A stretch of 64,000 bases of DNA from JACKFE01 sp050248735 (GCA_050248735.1 JBFWRU010000003.1:406046-470045); one strand, 5' to 3'; positions 45,758 to 54,980 are shown, counted from the stretch's first letter. Numbers and translations are program-made. Notes: generated by a model from the letters alone, not told the origin.

Positions 45758-46243
45758 ATGAGGCACCGCCCATCGTCCGCGTTCTTCTATCCTTTTCTGA
45801 TAATTTGCACCTTCCTCAGCTGGCATGCTGATGGGTTTAATCCGGCACATGCCACCGACAAACCCCTGGTCGATCCCTGCGCCCGCATCACGACGAATAA
45901 CCTGGCCAAGCTGATTGGACAAAAAGTCTCAGGACCAAAAAGAAGCAGCATGTATGATGAGGGGGATCATGCCTGCGAATATGAACTTTCCGACGGATCC
46001 GGCCCCATTGAAATTCGTGCCTTTCCAGGAGACCCATGGGACAGCATTCCCACATTACACCCGGACGCATCAAGCCTTTCGGGAATTGGGGGTGAGGCCC
46101 TCGAGTATCGGGATGAAACCATTGGATATTATGGTATCTATGTCAGGAAAAAACCCGTAGTGGTGGAAATCAGCATGCCGTTCTCACCTTCGGCGGAAAA
46201 ATTCATTACATTCATCGCCCAACATATTATAAAGAAGTTATAA
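45758..46243 (+). CDS. Exported DUF3558-like hypothetical protein
   Basis: 161 residues with AAAAGGAGAACCC before the ATG. Signal peptide about 1-32 (ending NPAHA). The mature part has DPCARITTNNLAKLIGQKV and CEYELSDGSGPIEIRAFPGDPW, with two cysteines that could pair. The pattern is like that of small exported DUF3558-type proteins. Function unknown. Confidence 0.6.
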   Translation: MRHRPSSAFFYPFLIICTFLSWHADGFNPAHATDKPLVDPCARITTNNLAKLIGQKVSGPKRSSMYDEGDHACEYELSDGSGPIEIRAFPGDPWDSIPTLHPDASSLSGIGGEALEYRDETIGYYGIYVRKKPVVVEISMPFSPSAEKFITFIAQHIIKKL

Positions 46244-46277
46244 AAATCTCTTATGGGATAGATAACCGCAAAGACCA

Positions 46278-46595
46278 TTAGCCCAACGTCTGAATCAACG
46301 TGCGCATTTCCGGAACGAGATCTCCCCCACCATTGGAGCGGCCGGAAAGCGCCGCCTCAATCCCGGCATTCAGCACGGCCTTGGCTTCCTCATTCCGCTT
46401 CAACCCGGCCAACGCCTTCCCCAAGGCAAAATGGGAAGCCACATGTACCGGATCGATTTTCACCGCCACGCTCAGGTGCTCTGCCGCTTCCTCCAAGCTT
46501 CCCCCTGTTTGAAGGAGTTTATCCCCCAGTCCGTATCGACCTAAAAATCCATCGGGTTTCCTGGCCACCATCTGCCGAAATGCATCGATATCCAT
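46278..46595 (-). CDS. Small TPR-repeat protein
   Basis: 105 residues from the ATG at 46595; TTGGAGG lies upstream. Three TPR-like helical pairs are visible, the clearest in EEAAEHLSVAVKIDPVHVASHFALGKALAGLKRNEEAKAVLNAGIEAA. Cytoplasmic; likely a protein-interaction module. No partner can be named. Confidence 0.6.
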   Translation of the reverse strand: MDIDAFRQMVARKPDGFLGRYGLGDKLLQTGGSLEEAAEHLSVAVKIDPVHVASHFALGKALAGLKRNEEAKAVLNAGIEAALSGRSNGGGDLVPEMRTLIQTLG

Positions 46596-46982
46596 TCTCT
46601 TCAAAGCCTCCAAGATAAAAATGTGAGTGGAAACAAAATTTTATCATTGGCTCCAATCGATGAGCCAGATGATAGGTCCATCTAGAGTTGTGAGAATTGG
46701 GAACCTCACTCTGAATACGTTTTACCTTCCCCTGGCCTGGCATCTCTCTTATTCCATCGAAGAAATATTATTTTCGTGCGCGGGGCTTGAATTGGCTATT
46801 GGCGCAAGGTCCTCAGGAGTACAGCCGCAGGCACAACCCTTCCGCGAATCAGGCAAATAGGATTCTCAATGTACCACCATGGCGGTATTGGTCTCCTCTT
46901 CTCCATTATTTACGATGACCTGTAAATTTGTGCCGCGATCATCGCAAGCATGATGAATCACCCAATTTGAGAGAACCGAAAC
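46596..46982. other. Intergenic region upstream of the heme peroxidase
   Basis: About 390 bp. A 77-codon plus-strand frame at 46627 is not supported by a ribosome site or motif. No sigma54-type element found. Confidence 0.3.
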
Positions 46983-48674
46983 ATGAAAACCCTCAACCCA
47001 ACCTCGTGTGTACATTTCAAGAGCGATGTTCATTCCAGGAGGAAAGCCCTGCTCATAAACACCATCATTGTGGCAACGATCGGCATATGGCCTTCCTTGA
47101 GCTTCGCATTGGAAACCAGAACTATTGACGGAAGCAACAACAATCTCCAGAACCCGGATTGGGGAAGCACCAATACCCAATTACTTCGCCAGGTTCCCAA
47201 CGATTATGAAAATGGCAGCTGGAAACCCTCAGGCTACAATCGCCCCAATGTTCGGGAAATATCAAATGCCGTGGTGGCACAGGACCGCCCGATATACAAC
47301 GATAAATACGTTACGGATATGGTGTGGCAATGGGGACAATTCCTGGATCACGACATCGACCTCACCGAAAGTGCGGACCCTGCTGAACCCTTCGAGATTC
47401 CCATTCCAATCGGGGATCAGTTTTTTGACCCTTTTCATACCGGGACTCAGACCATGTCCCTCAACCGCTCCATTTATGACACGGACACGGGAACCACCCA
47501 GGAAAACCCCAGGCAACAAGTCAATCAGATTACCGCCTATATTGACGCATCGATGGTCTACGGATCTGACCCTGTTCGAGCGGCCGCCCTCAGAACCAAT
47601 GACGGAACCGGGCAACTAAAAACCAGTTCCGGCAATCTACTACCCTTTAATATAAGCGGTCTCCCGAACGCGGGCGGTCCCGATCCTTCGTTGTTTCTGG
47701 CTGGAGACGTGCGTGCGAACGAACAGGTTGGACTCACGTCCATGCACACCCTCTTTGTGCGGGAACACAACCGTCTCGCCCGACTCATCAAACGGCGTTC
47801 TCCTGAATTCACCGATGATCAAATCTACGAACGGGCCCGGGCCTGGGTCGGCGCACTGATTCAGGTTATCACCTATAACGAATTCCTCCCGGTCCTCCTG
47901 GGTCGCCATGCCCTCAAACCCTATACCGGATATGATGCCGGGTTAAACCCGGGAATCATGAATGAATTCAGCACGGCTGCCTTCCGCTTGGGCCATAGCA
48001 TGTTGTCCCCGGAATTGCTTCGGCTTAGGAAAAACGGCAGATCGATCCCCGCAGGGAATCTGTCCCTGCGAGATGCCTTCTTTTCGCCCGAGAGAATCAC
48101 GAACGAAGGGGGAATCGCACCCCTCATCAGGGGTCTGGTCAGCAACCGTGCTCAAGAAGTGGATGTGCATATCGTCAACGATGTCAGAAATTTCCTTTTT
48201 GGCCCTCCGGGAGCCGGAGGGTTTGATCTGGCCTCACTGAATCTGCAAAGGGGCCGGGATCATGGACTTCCCGGCTATAACGATGTGCGGCTGGCCTTCG
48301 GCCTCTCACCGGCCGTAACCTTTGGTGACATTACCAGAAACCGCAACCTGCAGGAACGGTTACAATCAGTCTATGGAACAATCGAACATGTGGATATGTG
48401 GGTTGGCGGTCTGGCCGAGGATCACCATCGGGGCGCGCTGGTCGGGGAATTATTTTATACCGTCCTCGTCAATCAGTTTGAACGATTGCGGGACGGCGAC
48501 CGGTTCTTTTATCTCAATGTCCTTCCGCAATATCAAATCAACCGTTTGGAAGAAACAACCCTTGCTGATGTCATCCGCCGGAACACCCCCATTGGCAGGG
48601 AAATCCAGGACAACGTATTCCTCCTCCCACACAAACATCACGGTCATCAACACTCGCATAAGGGCCATCGTTAA
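46983..48674 (+). CDS. Exported animal-heme-peroxidase-family enzyme
   Basis: 563 residues. Signal peptide to about residue 43. The family catalytic features are visible: distal His in WGQFLDHDIDL (about 115-125), catalytic Arg with the Glu in VRANEQVGLTSMHTLFVREHNRLA, and proximal His in AFRLGHSM (about 335). The end is His-rich (HKHHGHQHSHKGHR), possibly metal-binding. It would oxidise halides, phenols or other donors with hydrogen peroxide in the periplasm or outside. A strong terminator follows. Confidence 0.85.
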   Translation: MKTLNPTSCVHFKSDVHSRRKALLINTIIVATIGIWPSLSFALETRTIDGSNNNLQNPDWGSTNTQLLRQVPNDYENGSWKPSGYNRPNVREISNAVVAQDRPIYNDKYVTDMVWQWGQFLDHDIDLTESADPAEPFEIPIPIGDQFFDPFHTGTQTMSLNRSIYDTDTGTTQENPRQQVNQITAYIDASMVYGSDPVRAAALRTNDGTGQLKTSSGNLLPFNISGLPNAGGPDPSLFLAGDVRANEQVGLTSMHTLFVREHNRLARLIKRRSPEFTDDQIYERARAWVGALIQVITYNEFLPVLLGRHALKPYTGYDAGLNPGIMNEFSTAAFRLGHSMLSPELLRLRKNGRSIPAGNLSLRDAFFSPERITNEGGIAPLIRGLVSNRAQEVDVHIVNDVRNFLFGPPGAGGFDLASLNLQRGRDHGLPGYNDVRLAFGLSPAVTFGDITRNRNLQERLQSVYGTIEHVDMWVGGLAEDHHRGALVGELFYTVLVNQFERLRDGDRFFYLNVLPQYQINRLEETTLADVIRRNTPIGREIQDNVFLLPHKHHGHQHSHKGHR

Positions 48675-48705
48675 AAACCCGGTCTGACGATCTCAGATAA
48701 CTGAT

Positions 48706-48751
48706 ACGGGAAATCCGAATAATAACGGCTATTCGGGTTTCCCGTTTTTTT
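48706..48751 (+). terminator. Rho-independent terminator of the heme peroxidase gene
   Basis: ACGGGAAA.CCGAATA pairs with TATTCGGGTTTCCCGT around an 8-base loop, 16 positions with one G-T pair, followed by seven T. It starts 32 bp after the peroxidase stop. Confidence 0.85.
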
Positions 48752-48952
48752 CCTTTTAAAACCCCACATCGGATTTCCCTCCGGATAGCCCTTTCGGTTT
48801 CGGAAACTAGTTTGGCCGGATAGCCAAAAAGTAGCGAAAGCGTTATCCTGACCTCACAGCATTAAAGTGGAAAATTCGCTATGGGCGAAAGATTGACGCA
48901 AGATTCCACCTTCATTGATTCAATTCGATCGCTAGGATGGTCGTACCTTACT

Positions 48953-49354
48953 ATGCACAACTTCCTCATCATTTTCATATTTTCAAGCCTTTTTATTTCA
49001 TGCGCAGGGGAAGGAACCACCAACATGACCCAGGACCAACTGCTGGCTGCCATCAAACAAGGAACCGCTCCGGTGATTGTGGATGTCCGGACTCAAGGCG
49101 AATACGAGTCAGGGCATGTGCCCGGAGCCCGGCATCTGCCATTTTATGCCATGTGGTCACGCTACGATGAAATCAAAGCCAAACCCGATGATCCGGTTGT
49201 CGTATATTGCGAGCACGGTCCGAGAGCCTGGATAGGTAAGTTTGCACTCTGGACGGTGGGGTATACAAATGTCGCCTACCTGGACGGCCATATGTCAGGA
49301 TGGAAGCAACGAGACCTGCCCACAGAGAATCTTTCGGGTAAGACACATGAATAA
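48953..49354 (+). CDS. Rhodanese-like lipoprotein
   Basis: 133 residues from the ATG at 48953; an in-frame ATG at 48881 adds a poor segment. A hydrophobic start with a cysteine (LFISCAGEG) suggests a lipoprotein. Then a rhodanese domain with VIVDVRTQGEYESGHVPGARHLP and the active-site loop YCEHGPRA (Cys about 87). Sulfur transfer or a redox role is possible. Its last 76 bp recur, almost identical, at 51558-51633. Confidence 0.75.
   Translation: MHNFLIIFIFSSLFISCAGEGTTNMTQDQLLAAIKQGTAPVIVDVRTQGEYESGHVPGARHLPFYAMWSRYDEIKAKPDDPVVVYCEHGPRAWIGKFALWTVGYTNVAYLDGHMSGWKQRDLPTENLSGKTHE
49247..49322 (+). repeat. Direct repeat copy 1 (rhodanese 3' part)
   Basis: 76 bp that recur at 51558-51633 with two mismatches, by eye. 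They code GYTNVAYLDGHMSGWKQR and flanks in both copies. The pair flanks the hipA fragment and the hipBA module. Confidence 0.85.
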
Positions 49355-49379
49355 GATAAGATTGATATCTATTGACGGT

Positions 49380-49778
49380 CTAAGTATCACGCAGCCTGCG
49401 CATACGGTCAGCCATGGCGTCTCTGACCGAAGTGTGAATGACCAAGGGAAAATCCTCTGGTAATTCGCTCTCGATCTTTTCGAGAGCCTGCCCATACGTA
49501 CCAACCATTTCCTCGATAACCTCGCGAGCAAGTCCTTTCGGTAGTCCCGCCGCTTCACCGGTTTGCACGAAATGCCGTCCAAGAACTTCATCGATCCGAT
49601 AGTGACAGTTGGTCCCGACCGACATGGCCAGCTTCATCTGCTTGCGATTAATCTGGCCCGCTTCGAAGCTCGGTTGAGCGGTGAGGACATCATAGAGGGG
49701 CGTCAGATGGTAACCGCCACCAGAACCGAGAAAAATGCTGAAATTCTTGGCGTGCCCGTCTGTCCCACCAATGAGCCA
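49380..49778 (-). pseudogene. Truncated hipA (kinase C-terminal fragment)
   Basis: A frame open on the minus strand from about 49778, with no start codon at its true beginning. It codes WLIGGTDGHAKNFSIFLGSG, then YHLTPLYDVLTAQ and MKLAMSVGTNCHYRIDEVLG: the catalytic loop and C-terminal lobe of a HipA-type kinase. The N-terminal two thirds are missing. It lies tail to tail with the rhodanese gene and head to head with the intact hipBA genes. Confidence 0.8.
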
Positions 49779-50010
49779 GAAAAAAAATTTTGGCCTTCAA
49801 CACGGTTTTCTGAATCTAGGTGCGGATATCACTTTTTGGACAGATGGAATAAACTGACCAAAACCTTAATGTTTTATATGTAAATTGAAAATTGTGAGAA
49901 TCGAGAATATTAAAAATATATCAATTAAATTATATGCATAAACATATTTACGTTTAAATTTATATGTGATAGCGTATACTTAAATTACAGTAGGACGTAT
50001 ATCTCAGACT

Positions 50011-50310
50011 ATGGAAGAAATCGAAAAAATATTGAAGAAAGCCCGTCGAGCTAAGGGACTGACGCAAGCGGAGCTTGGCAAAAAGATGGGATTGCCCCAG
50101 AGCCATATCTCGAAGATCGAAGCAGGTCACGTTGATCTGCGCGTCTCCAGCCTAAAAGAGATGGCCCGGCTCCTTGATCTGGAGCCGATGCTGATCCCAC
50201 GTGCCTTGACCCCGGCTGTCCGGTCGGTCATATCCGGTGGTGGGAAGGAGCAGAAACCGGCCTGGCAGGCTGATACCTTACCTGAAAGTGATAAAGAGGA
50301 ACTGGCATGA
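50011..50310 (+). CDS. HipB-like XRE-family antitoxin
   Basis: 99 residues with an N-terminal helix-turn-helix of the Cro/CI type (GLTQAELGKKMGLPQSHISKIEAGHVDLRVSSLKEMARLLDL). The stop overlaps the hipA ATG (ATGA). The upstream 90 bp are AT-rich with ATATG/CATAT repeats that may serve as autoregulatory operators. Antitoxin and repressor of the pair. Confidence 0.82.
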   Translation: MEEIEKILKKARRAKGLTQAELGKKMGLPQSHISKIEAGHVDLRVSSLKEMARLLDLEPMLIPRALTPAVRSVISGGGKEQKPAWQADTLPESDKEELA

Positions 50311-51515
50311 CAGGCGTGCTGGACATATTTCTAAACGACCGGGCTGTCGGCGTGTTAACCCTGCTCCCGGGGGGCCGGATTGTATTTTCCTTTGATGAAT
50401 CCTATGTGGACGATCCCGCACGCCCGGTATTAAGCCAATCCTATTTTTCCGCAGAGGGAGATTTACTCACCCCTACCAAGGCTTATAGCGGGAAAGCACC
50501 GCCGTTTTTTTCCAACCTCCTGCCGGAAGGACAATTACGAGAGTATCTGGCCGAGCGTGGCGGGATAAAGCCGACCAATGAGTTTCATCTTCTCTGTCTG
50601 TTGGGCGAAGATTTGCCCGGCGCGGTGATCGCCAAACCGGGAGAAGGGTTTTCGCTCCCACGGAAAAAAAAGGAAGAGGAACGGCAGGAAATTGAGGCGC
50701 CGGAACAGCCATTGCGGTTTTCTTTGGCGGGCGTCCAACTGAAATTCTCCGCGCTAATGGCGCGCGATGGCGGTCTGACTATCCCGACCAGCGGCATGGG
50801 TGGAAATTGGATCGTCAAATTGCCATCCCCGGCGTATGACAATATACCGGAGAACGAATATGCCATGATGCATATGGCAGGAGAAATCGACATTCCGGTT
50901 CCGGAAACAAAGCTCGTTCCGTTATCCGACATTGCCAACCTGCCTGATTTTGGGAAGTTGAGAGGTACCCAGGCGTTCGCGGTCAAACGCTTTGACCGTA
51001 CGGAAGATGGCAGGCGCATCCATATTGAGGATTTCGCTCAAGTCTATAGCATATTCCCGGAGAAGAAATATGAAGGCGTCAGCTTTCACAATATCGCCGG
51101 CATGGTCTGGACGTTGACGGGGGAAGAGGGATTGCGGGATTTCATCCGGCGCCTGGTTTATACGATTCTGACCGGCAACGGCGATATGCATTTGAAAAAC
51201 TGGTCTTTTATCTACAGGGACGGCCGGACACCTACCCTGTCTCCGGCTTACGATATGGTTTCCACCGTACCCTATATTCCGAATGATCGGCTGGCGCTGA
51301 CCTTAGTGGATACGAAAGATATGAAATTGTGCAATGCACGGCTTTTCGAGAAACTGACGGAAAAAGCCGGGTTGCCCAAAAAATTAGTTCTGGATGCGGC
51401 ACGGGAAACCGCGGAAAAAACGCGGGAGACCTGGAACAAAAACAAAACCCATTATGCCTTGCCGTCGGACATTGAAAAGGCTATCGATATGCACATAAAA
51501 AAGGTGATGGTTTGA
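50307..51515 (+). CDS. HipA-family serine/threonine kinase toxin
   Basis: 402 residues. N-terminal Couple_hipA-type domain (1-115, with FFSNLLPEGQLREYLAERGG), then the HipA kinase with SLAGVQLKFSALM (ATP-binding lobe) and catalytic loop TGNGDMHLKNWSFIYRDG, followed by SPAYDMVSTV. Both Asp and Asn of the loop are present, so the kinase may be active. Translated together with the antitoxin. Different in sequence from the hipA fragment on the opposite strand. Confidence 0.85.
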   Translation: MTGVLDIFLNDRAVGVLTLLPGGRIVFSFDESYVDDPARPVLSQSYFSAEGDLLTPTKAYSGKAPPFFSNLLPEGQLREYLAERGGIKPTNEFHLLCLLGEDLPGAVIAKPGEGFSLPRKKKEEERQEIEAPEQPLRFSLAGVQLKFSALMARDGGLTIPTSGMGGNWIVKLPSPAYDNIPENEYAMMHMAGEIDIPVPETKLVPLSDIANLPDFGKLRGTQAFAVKRFDRTEDGRRIHIEDFAQVYSIFPEKKYEGVSFHNIAGMVWTLTGEEGLRDFIRRLVYTILTGNGDMHLKNWSFIYRDGRTPTLSPAYDMVSTVPYIPNDRLALTLVDTKDMKLCNARLFEKLTEKAGLPKKLVLDAARETAEKTRETWNKNKTHYALPSDIEKAIDMHIKKVMV

Positions 51516-51538
51516 GAAAGAGAGAGGGCTAAGAAGTT

Positions 51539-51664
51539 GAAATTCGGCAGGTTCGCCCTCTGGACGGTGGGGTATACAAATGTCGCCTACCTGGACGGCC
51601 ACATGTCAGGATGGAAGCAACGAAACCTGCCCATGGAAAACCGCACTGAAAAACCTGATGATTA
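51539..51664 (+). pseudogene. Rhodanese C-terminal remnant (repeat copy 2)
   Basis: In frame from about 51539: FGRFALWTVGYTNVAYLDGH and MSGWKQRNLPMENRTEKPDD to a stop. This is the C-terminal third of a rhodanese nearly identical to that of the gene at 48953, but with a different tail. The 5' part is missing; the hipBA module lies in its place. Confidence 0.7.
51558..51633 (+). repeat. Direct repeat copy 2
   Basis: 76 bp, two mismatches to 49247-49322. Confidence 0.85.
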
Positions 51665-51875
51665 AATTTACACATATCCTGCTCTACAATCTAAACAATC
51701 CGCAGATTGTCTAAAATTTTGCTTATAGCCTCACAGAGCGGTTGTGAAATGCACCGAAAGTGTTGCCTTGAATTTCCAACGTTTCTCTGGCTTAAAGACC
51801 AACACCAGCAAATACAATGCATTATATCCCCCCATAGACATCTACTAATTTTCTTATATAGTCCTGAAGAAGGAA

Positions 51876-52325
51876 ATGTTTGATGAACTTTTGCATACCG
51901 CTTATGACAACTTTGAGTTTATCGGGTTTGCCTGTTTAGGTATCGCCTCTCTATTTTTAGTTTCCCGCCTCAGTGGATGGCGGACAATTTCTCAACACTA
52001 CCCCTCCAGACCCCACAAAATTATAGAGAAATGGTATCTCCGAAGTATGTGGATGGGATTTTTGTTCACGTATGAAAATTGCGTAACGATGAAGGCCACC
52101 AACGAAGGCTTACATTTATCCCTGATAATTCTTTTCCGCATTGGACACCACCCTCTCCTTATTCCTTGGGAAGATATTCACATTGAAAAATATAAGGGCT
52201 GGTTTACCACTTATGCCAAATTGACTCTCCGACAAGTTCCCAATATCTCGATTTATTTAAGAAAAGATTTAGCATTAGAAATTAATGGACAACGCGGTGG
52301 AGACTGGGAAACTATTCTTCAATAA
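51876..52325 (+). CDS. Hypothetical membrane-anchored protein
   Basis: 149 residues with a hydrophobic helix near the N-terminus (FIGFACLGIASLFLVSRL) and a second short hydrophobic stretch. The C-terminal part (LLIPWEDIHIEKYKGW ... LTLRQVPNISIYLRKDLA) is beta-rich and may be PH-like, which is a guess. GAAGAAGGAA precedes the ATG. Not recognised. Confidence 0.5.
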   Translation: MFDELLHTAYDNFEFIGFACLGIASLFLVSRLSGWRTISQHYPSRPHKIIEKWYLRSMWMGFLFTYENCVTMKATNEGLHLSLIILFRIGHHPLLIPWEDIHIEKYKGWFTTYAKLTLRQVPNISIYLRKDLALEINGQRGGDWETILQ

Positions 52326-52376
52326 ACGGTTTTGCCAAATATCCGAGATCTTTGTCCAAAAAAAATTACCCACGAA

Positions 52377-53261
52377 CTACCCCTGCATAAGCTTCTTTTT
52401 AGTCCATTGTTCCATAACAAATTGGTTTAAAGAGCCAGCCAAATGCAATCCGAGGACAGCATAAGGTCGGGGAACATTTAAAACCTCCTCTCCTTGACCG
52501 TGACCGGAAAGTTCATTCCGAAGGACGGCGATAGATGAAAGTACCTTATTGACTAGGGCTTTCCTTTTTGGTTCTGGGATATCGTCCAAATACCCTTCTT
52601 CTCGAAACTGGCGGAGAAGCTCGGTAATATCTCCGGTTGGCTTACCTAAAACTATTTTCAAAGTACTCTCGAAACTTTTGAATGCCTTGAGAATAACATC
52701 TTTAGTTTTACCGTCTGAAAGGTCTTCCCTGGCCTCCCTAAACTCATCATGTGCTCCCTTAAATCCCTGTTCACTTAAAAGGTCTTCTGATTTTTGAATA
52801 ATTTCTTCATTGAAAAAGACCGCATCAATCTGGAAAAATTGCCCCTTAGAAAGGAGCCAGGGACATTGGAATGTAGTCATTGCCTCATTAATTTCCGTTT
52901 GAAATCGTAAGGCTTTTTCTTCTCCAGCTTCTTCGAATCCAGCCAGTTCTTCATAAAATTGTTCAATTACTTCCAAGGCACAAGATGGGTACCCTTTCTG
53001 AAAGTACCCGTCAATCCCAACCACTTCTTCACCATCGTATGCCTTAACTTTAAATTCTGCTAGACCAAGAAGACGTTTTAGTTTAATTTCTGTTTGTTCT
53101 AAAAGGTTGGTCCAATCATCAATCGAATCCATGTAATGACGCCAACTTTCATTGTACCTTCGAACAGTCTGCCAAAGCCGTGATCGTAAACGTTCTCTCA
53201 TGGAGACACGAATACGTTGCTCTTTTAAGGCATTTTCATGTCGTAGTGTAAATGGAGTCAT
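52377..53261 (-). CDS. Abi_C-type protein, possible phage defence (STM4504-like)
   Basis: 294 residues from the ATG at 53261; a TTG four codons earlier also opens the frame. The last third has the Abi_C pattern: REAREDLSDGKTKDVILKAFKSFESTLKIVLGKP and SIAVLRNELSGHGQGEEV, where RNELSGHG is the conserved core. Such C-terminal domains occur in abortive-infection proteins of the STM4504/CBY_0614 type. No second defence gene adjoins it, though hipBA is close. Confidence 0.6.
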   Translation of the reverse strand: MTPFTLRHENALKEQRIRVSMRERLRSRLWQTVRRYNESWRHYMDSIDDWTNLLEQTEIKLKRLLGLAEFKVKAYDGEEVVGIDGYFQKGYPSCALEVIEQFYEELAGFEEAGEEKALRFQTEINEAMTTFQCPWLLSKGQFFQIDAVFFNEEIIQKSEDLLSEQGFKGAHDEFREAREDLSDGKTKDVILKAFKSFESTLKIVLGKPTGDITELLRQFREEGYLDDIPEPKRKALVNKVLSSIAVLRNELSGHGQGEEVLNVPRPYAVLGLHLAGSLNQFVMEQWTKKKLMQG

Positions 53262-53321
53262 GATTGCTTTCAAAAGTTAATTTGTCGGTTTACTTGTAGT
53301 TTCTCATAAATAAAAGGATTT

Positions 53322-54011
53322 TCATTTTGTTTTCACAAATTCCAGAAAATATTGTCGCGACAGAAAGGTATGTTCCTTAGAAAGGGTGAGTCCGGCTTTT
53401 TCCATGTTCGCGATGACGCGTTCTCTGGGAACCAGATGATGTTTGGAAAAGCTCAAATTCCCTGACCGCTCATCGTGATAGAAATCGATGATGACGACCC
53501 GTCCATCGGGCTTTAGGGCGGATTTGATTTTGGCCCAGTACTCCGCATGATGTTCCACATGATGATAGGCGTTGCATAGAAAGACCAGGTCCACGCTGCT
53601 TTCATCAAGTGACGGATCGTCCGGCCGGGCTATAATGAAACTGGCTCTATCGGCCATACCGAGTTTGTCCAGCTCCCGTTTATTGTAGTCCAGCATTTTC
53701 GGCTCGATATCTACAGCCAGGACGTGCCCCGTTTCGCCGACCGCTTTCGCGAACCGGCGGGTAAAGTATCCTGAGCCCGCTCCCACGTCAGCTACTACCA
53801 TGCCGGGCGTGAGGTTCAAGACCTCGACGACCTTTTCCGGCTGTTGATCCACATCACGCTCGGGACGCTCCAGGTTTTGTATATAGGTGGCGATATCCCA
53901 CGGTTGATGTGAACAACCCGCAGCCACACCGATGAGAAGGCACACCAGCAGGAAGCCGCGAAACCCTAGGCAGGAATGTCGTGTAAAAGAAATGACGGAC
54001 ACCATGTTCAT
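53322..54011 (-). CDS. Exported lipoprotein with SAM-methyltransferase fold
   Basis: 229 residues. A signal peptide with lipobox GVAAGC (Cys about 33) is followed by a methyltransferase domain: VADVGAGSGYFTRRFAKAVG (motif I), VLAVDIEPKML (motif II) and VVIIDFYHDERSG. GGAG lies eight bases before the ATG. A methyltransferase outside the cytoplasm would lack SAM unless the signal is not used, so the location is puzzling. Similar lipoprotein-type methyltransferases occur in other bacteria. Confidence 0.75.
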   Translation of the reverse strand: MNMVSVISFTRHSCLGFRGFLLVCLLIGVAAGCSHQPWDIATYIQNLERPERDVDQQPEKVVEVLNLTPGMVVADVGAGSGYFTRRFAKAVGETGHVLAVDIEPKMLDYNKRELDKLGMADRASFIIARPDDPSLDESSVDLVFLCNAYHHVEHHAEYWAKIKSALKPDGRVVIIDFYHDERSGNLSFSKHHLVPRERVIANMEKAGLTLSKEHTFLSRQYFLEFVKTK

Positions 54012-54119
54012 GATTGAATCTCCAATCTGTGAATAAATAGGCCTACGAAAAGAAGGGTTATTTTATCGCGTTTGCGTAGTCACGATTCAAGAGGTTGAGG
54101 GATAGGCCGTCTCATTCCC

Positions 54120-54980
54120 CTACCCTGATTTTTCTTTCGCCTCCTCCGGGGGACCCAGTTGTTCGATCACATAGCCGTGAGGATGTGAGCGATGAACCAT
54201 CTCCGTTCGAAGCCGGGGATGTCGTCGAGGCGGGAGCCACCGCAACAAGCGAGCCCGTAGTTTCAAGGTCGAAGGCACCGCCCATCGCATGAATCGGGAC
54301 GGTTCGGGAAACCCGAATGCCTCAATCAGGCGTGGCTCCAATAGGGCATAGATAGCCGAACGAACCAAGGGTGCCAACACCTTGGAAAACCATCCTGCAA
54401 ACATATTCACGGTCGCCATACCGGTCCGATGATTCGATGGCGCATACTGAAAGTGGCGGCGTTCATACTCTTCGTTGAAGCGCTCGAAGGTCCGGTAATC
54501 CTCCGGTATGTCTTTGATGTACATGAGTAGGCCAACGGCCCGCCAGAAATAAAACAGGCCCAGGCGTTCCTGCTCGCACATGAGCCGCCAGCCATAAAGC
54601 CGGTTCCACCGGATGGGTTCGAAGAGAAATGTGGAGAGGACATACAGAAAGTCCTCGTTGGCAATCGTAAATCGACCGTGCAACCGATTGATGCGTTGGA
54701 CGGCCCGCCGGCCGCGATCGCTACTGTAGCCCCATTCCAGCAATTCACTGACCAGAATGTCCGTGTCGTCATAGCGTTTTTGTGTCCGCCGGCGGAACTC
54801 CCCCGTTCGATCCAACAGCCCCGAGATACCCGGCACACAAAACGTGCGGAACAAGGCTAATTCCAGGGCTCGGGTCGTGTCGAAGGAAAATTCGTAACAG
54901 GTCGATAAAAAGACAATACGTTCATGATCCCGTTCGGGATCAAGTTTTTTGATTTCTTTGAGGATTGAATCTCTGCCCAT
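54120..54980 (-). CDS. MpaB/DUF2236-family oxygenase-like protein
   Basis: 286 residues with the DUF2236 pattern of the rubber oxygenase/MpaB group: VLELALFRTFCVPGISGLLDRTGEF, RRAVQRINRLHGRFTIANEDFLYVLSTFLFEPIRW and later NMFAGWFSKV. The conserved RxxxRxxxxH-type motif (RAVQRINRLHG) is seen and supports b-type heme binding. Substrate unknown. Confidence 0.75.
   Translation of the reverse strand: MGRDSILKEIKKLDPERDHERIVFLSTCYEFSFDTTRALELALFRTFCVPGISGLLDRTGEFRRRTQKRYDDTDILVSELLEWGYSSDRGRRAVQRINRLHGRFTIANEDFLYVLSTFLFEPIRWNRLYGWRLMCEQERLGLFYFWRAVGLLMYIKDIPEDYRTFERFNEEYERRHFQYAPSNHRTGMATVNMFAGWFSKVLAPLVRSAIYALLEPRLIEAFGFPEPSRFMRWAVPSTLKLRARLLRWLPPRRHPRLRTEMVHRSHPHGYVIEQLGPPEEAKEKSG

Noticed and set aside
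48883..48897. TGG-N8-TTGA upstream of the rhodanese gene
   Set aside because: The -12 C is missing, and the surrounding bases do not match the TGGYAT form of the other candidates.
49247..51633. The 76-bp repeat as attL/attR of a site-specific integron or phage
   Set aside because: No integrase or recombinase gene lies between the repeats; a rhodanese duplication explains the sequence more simply.
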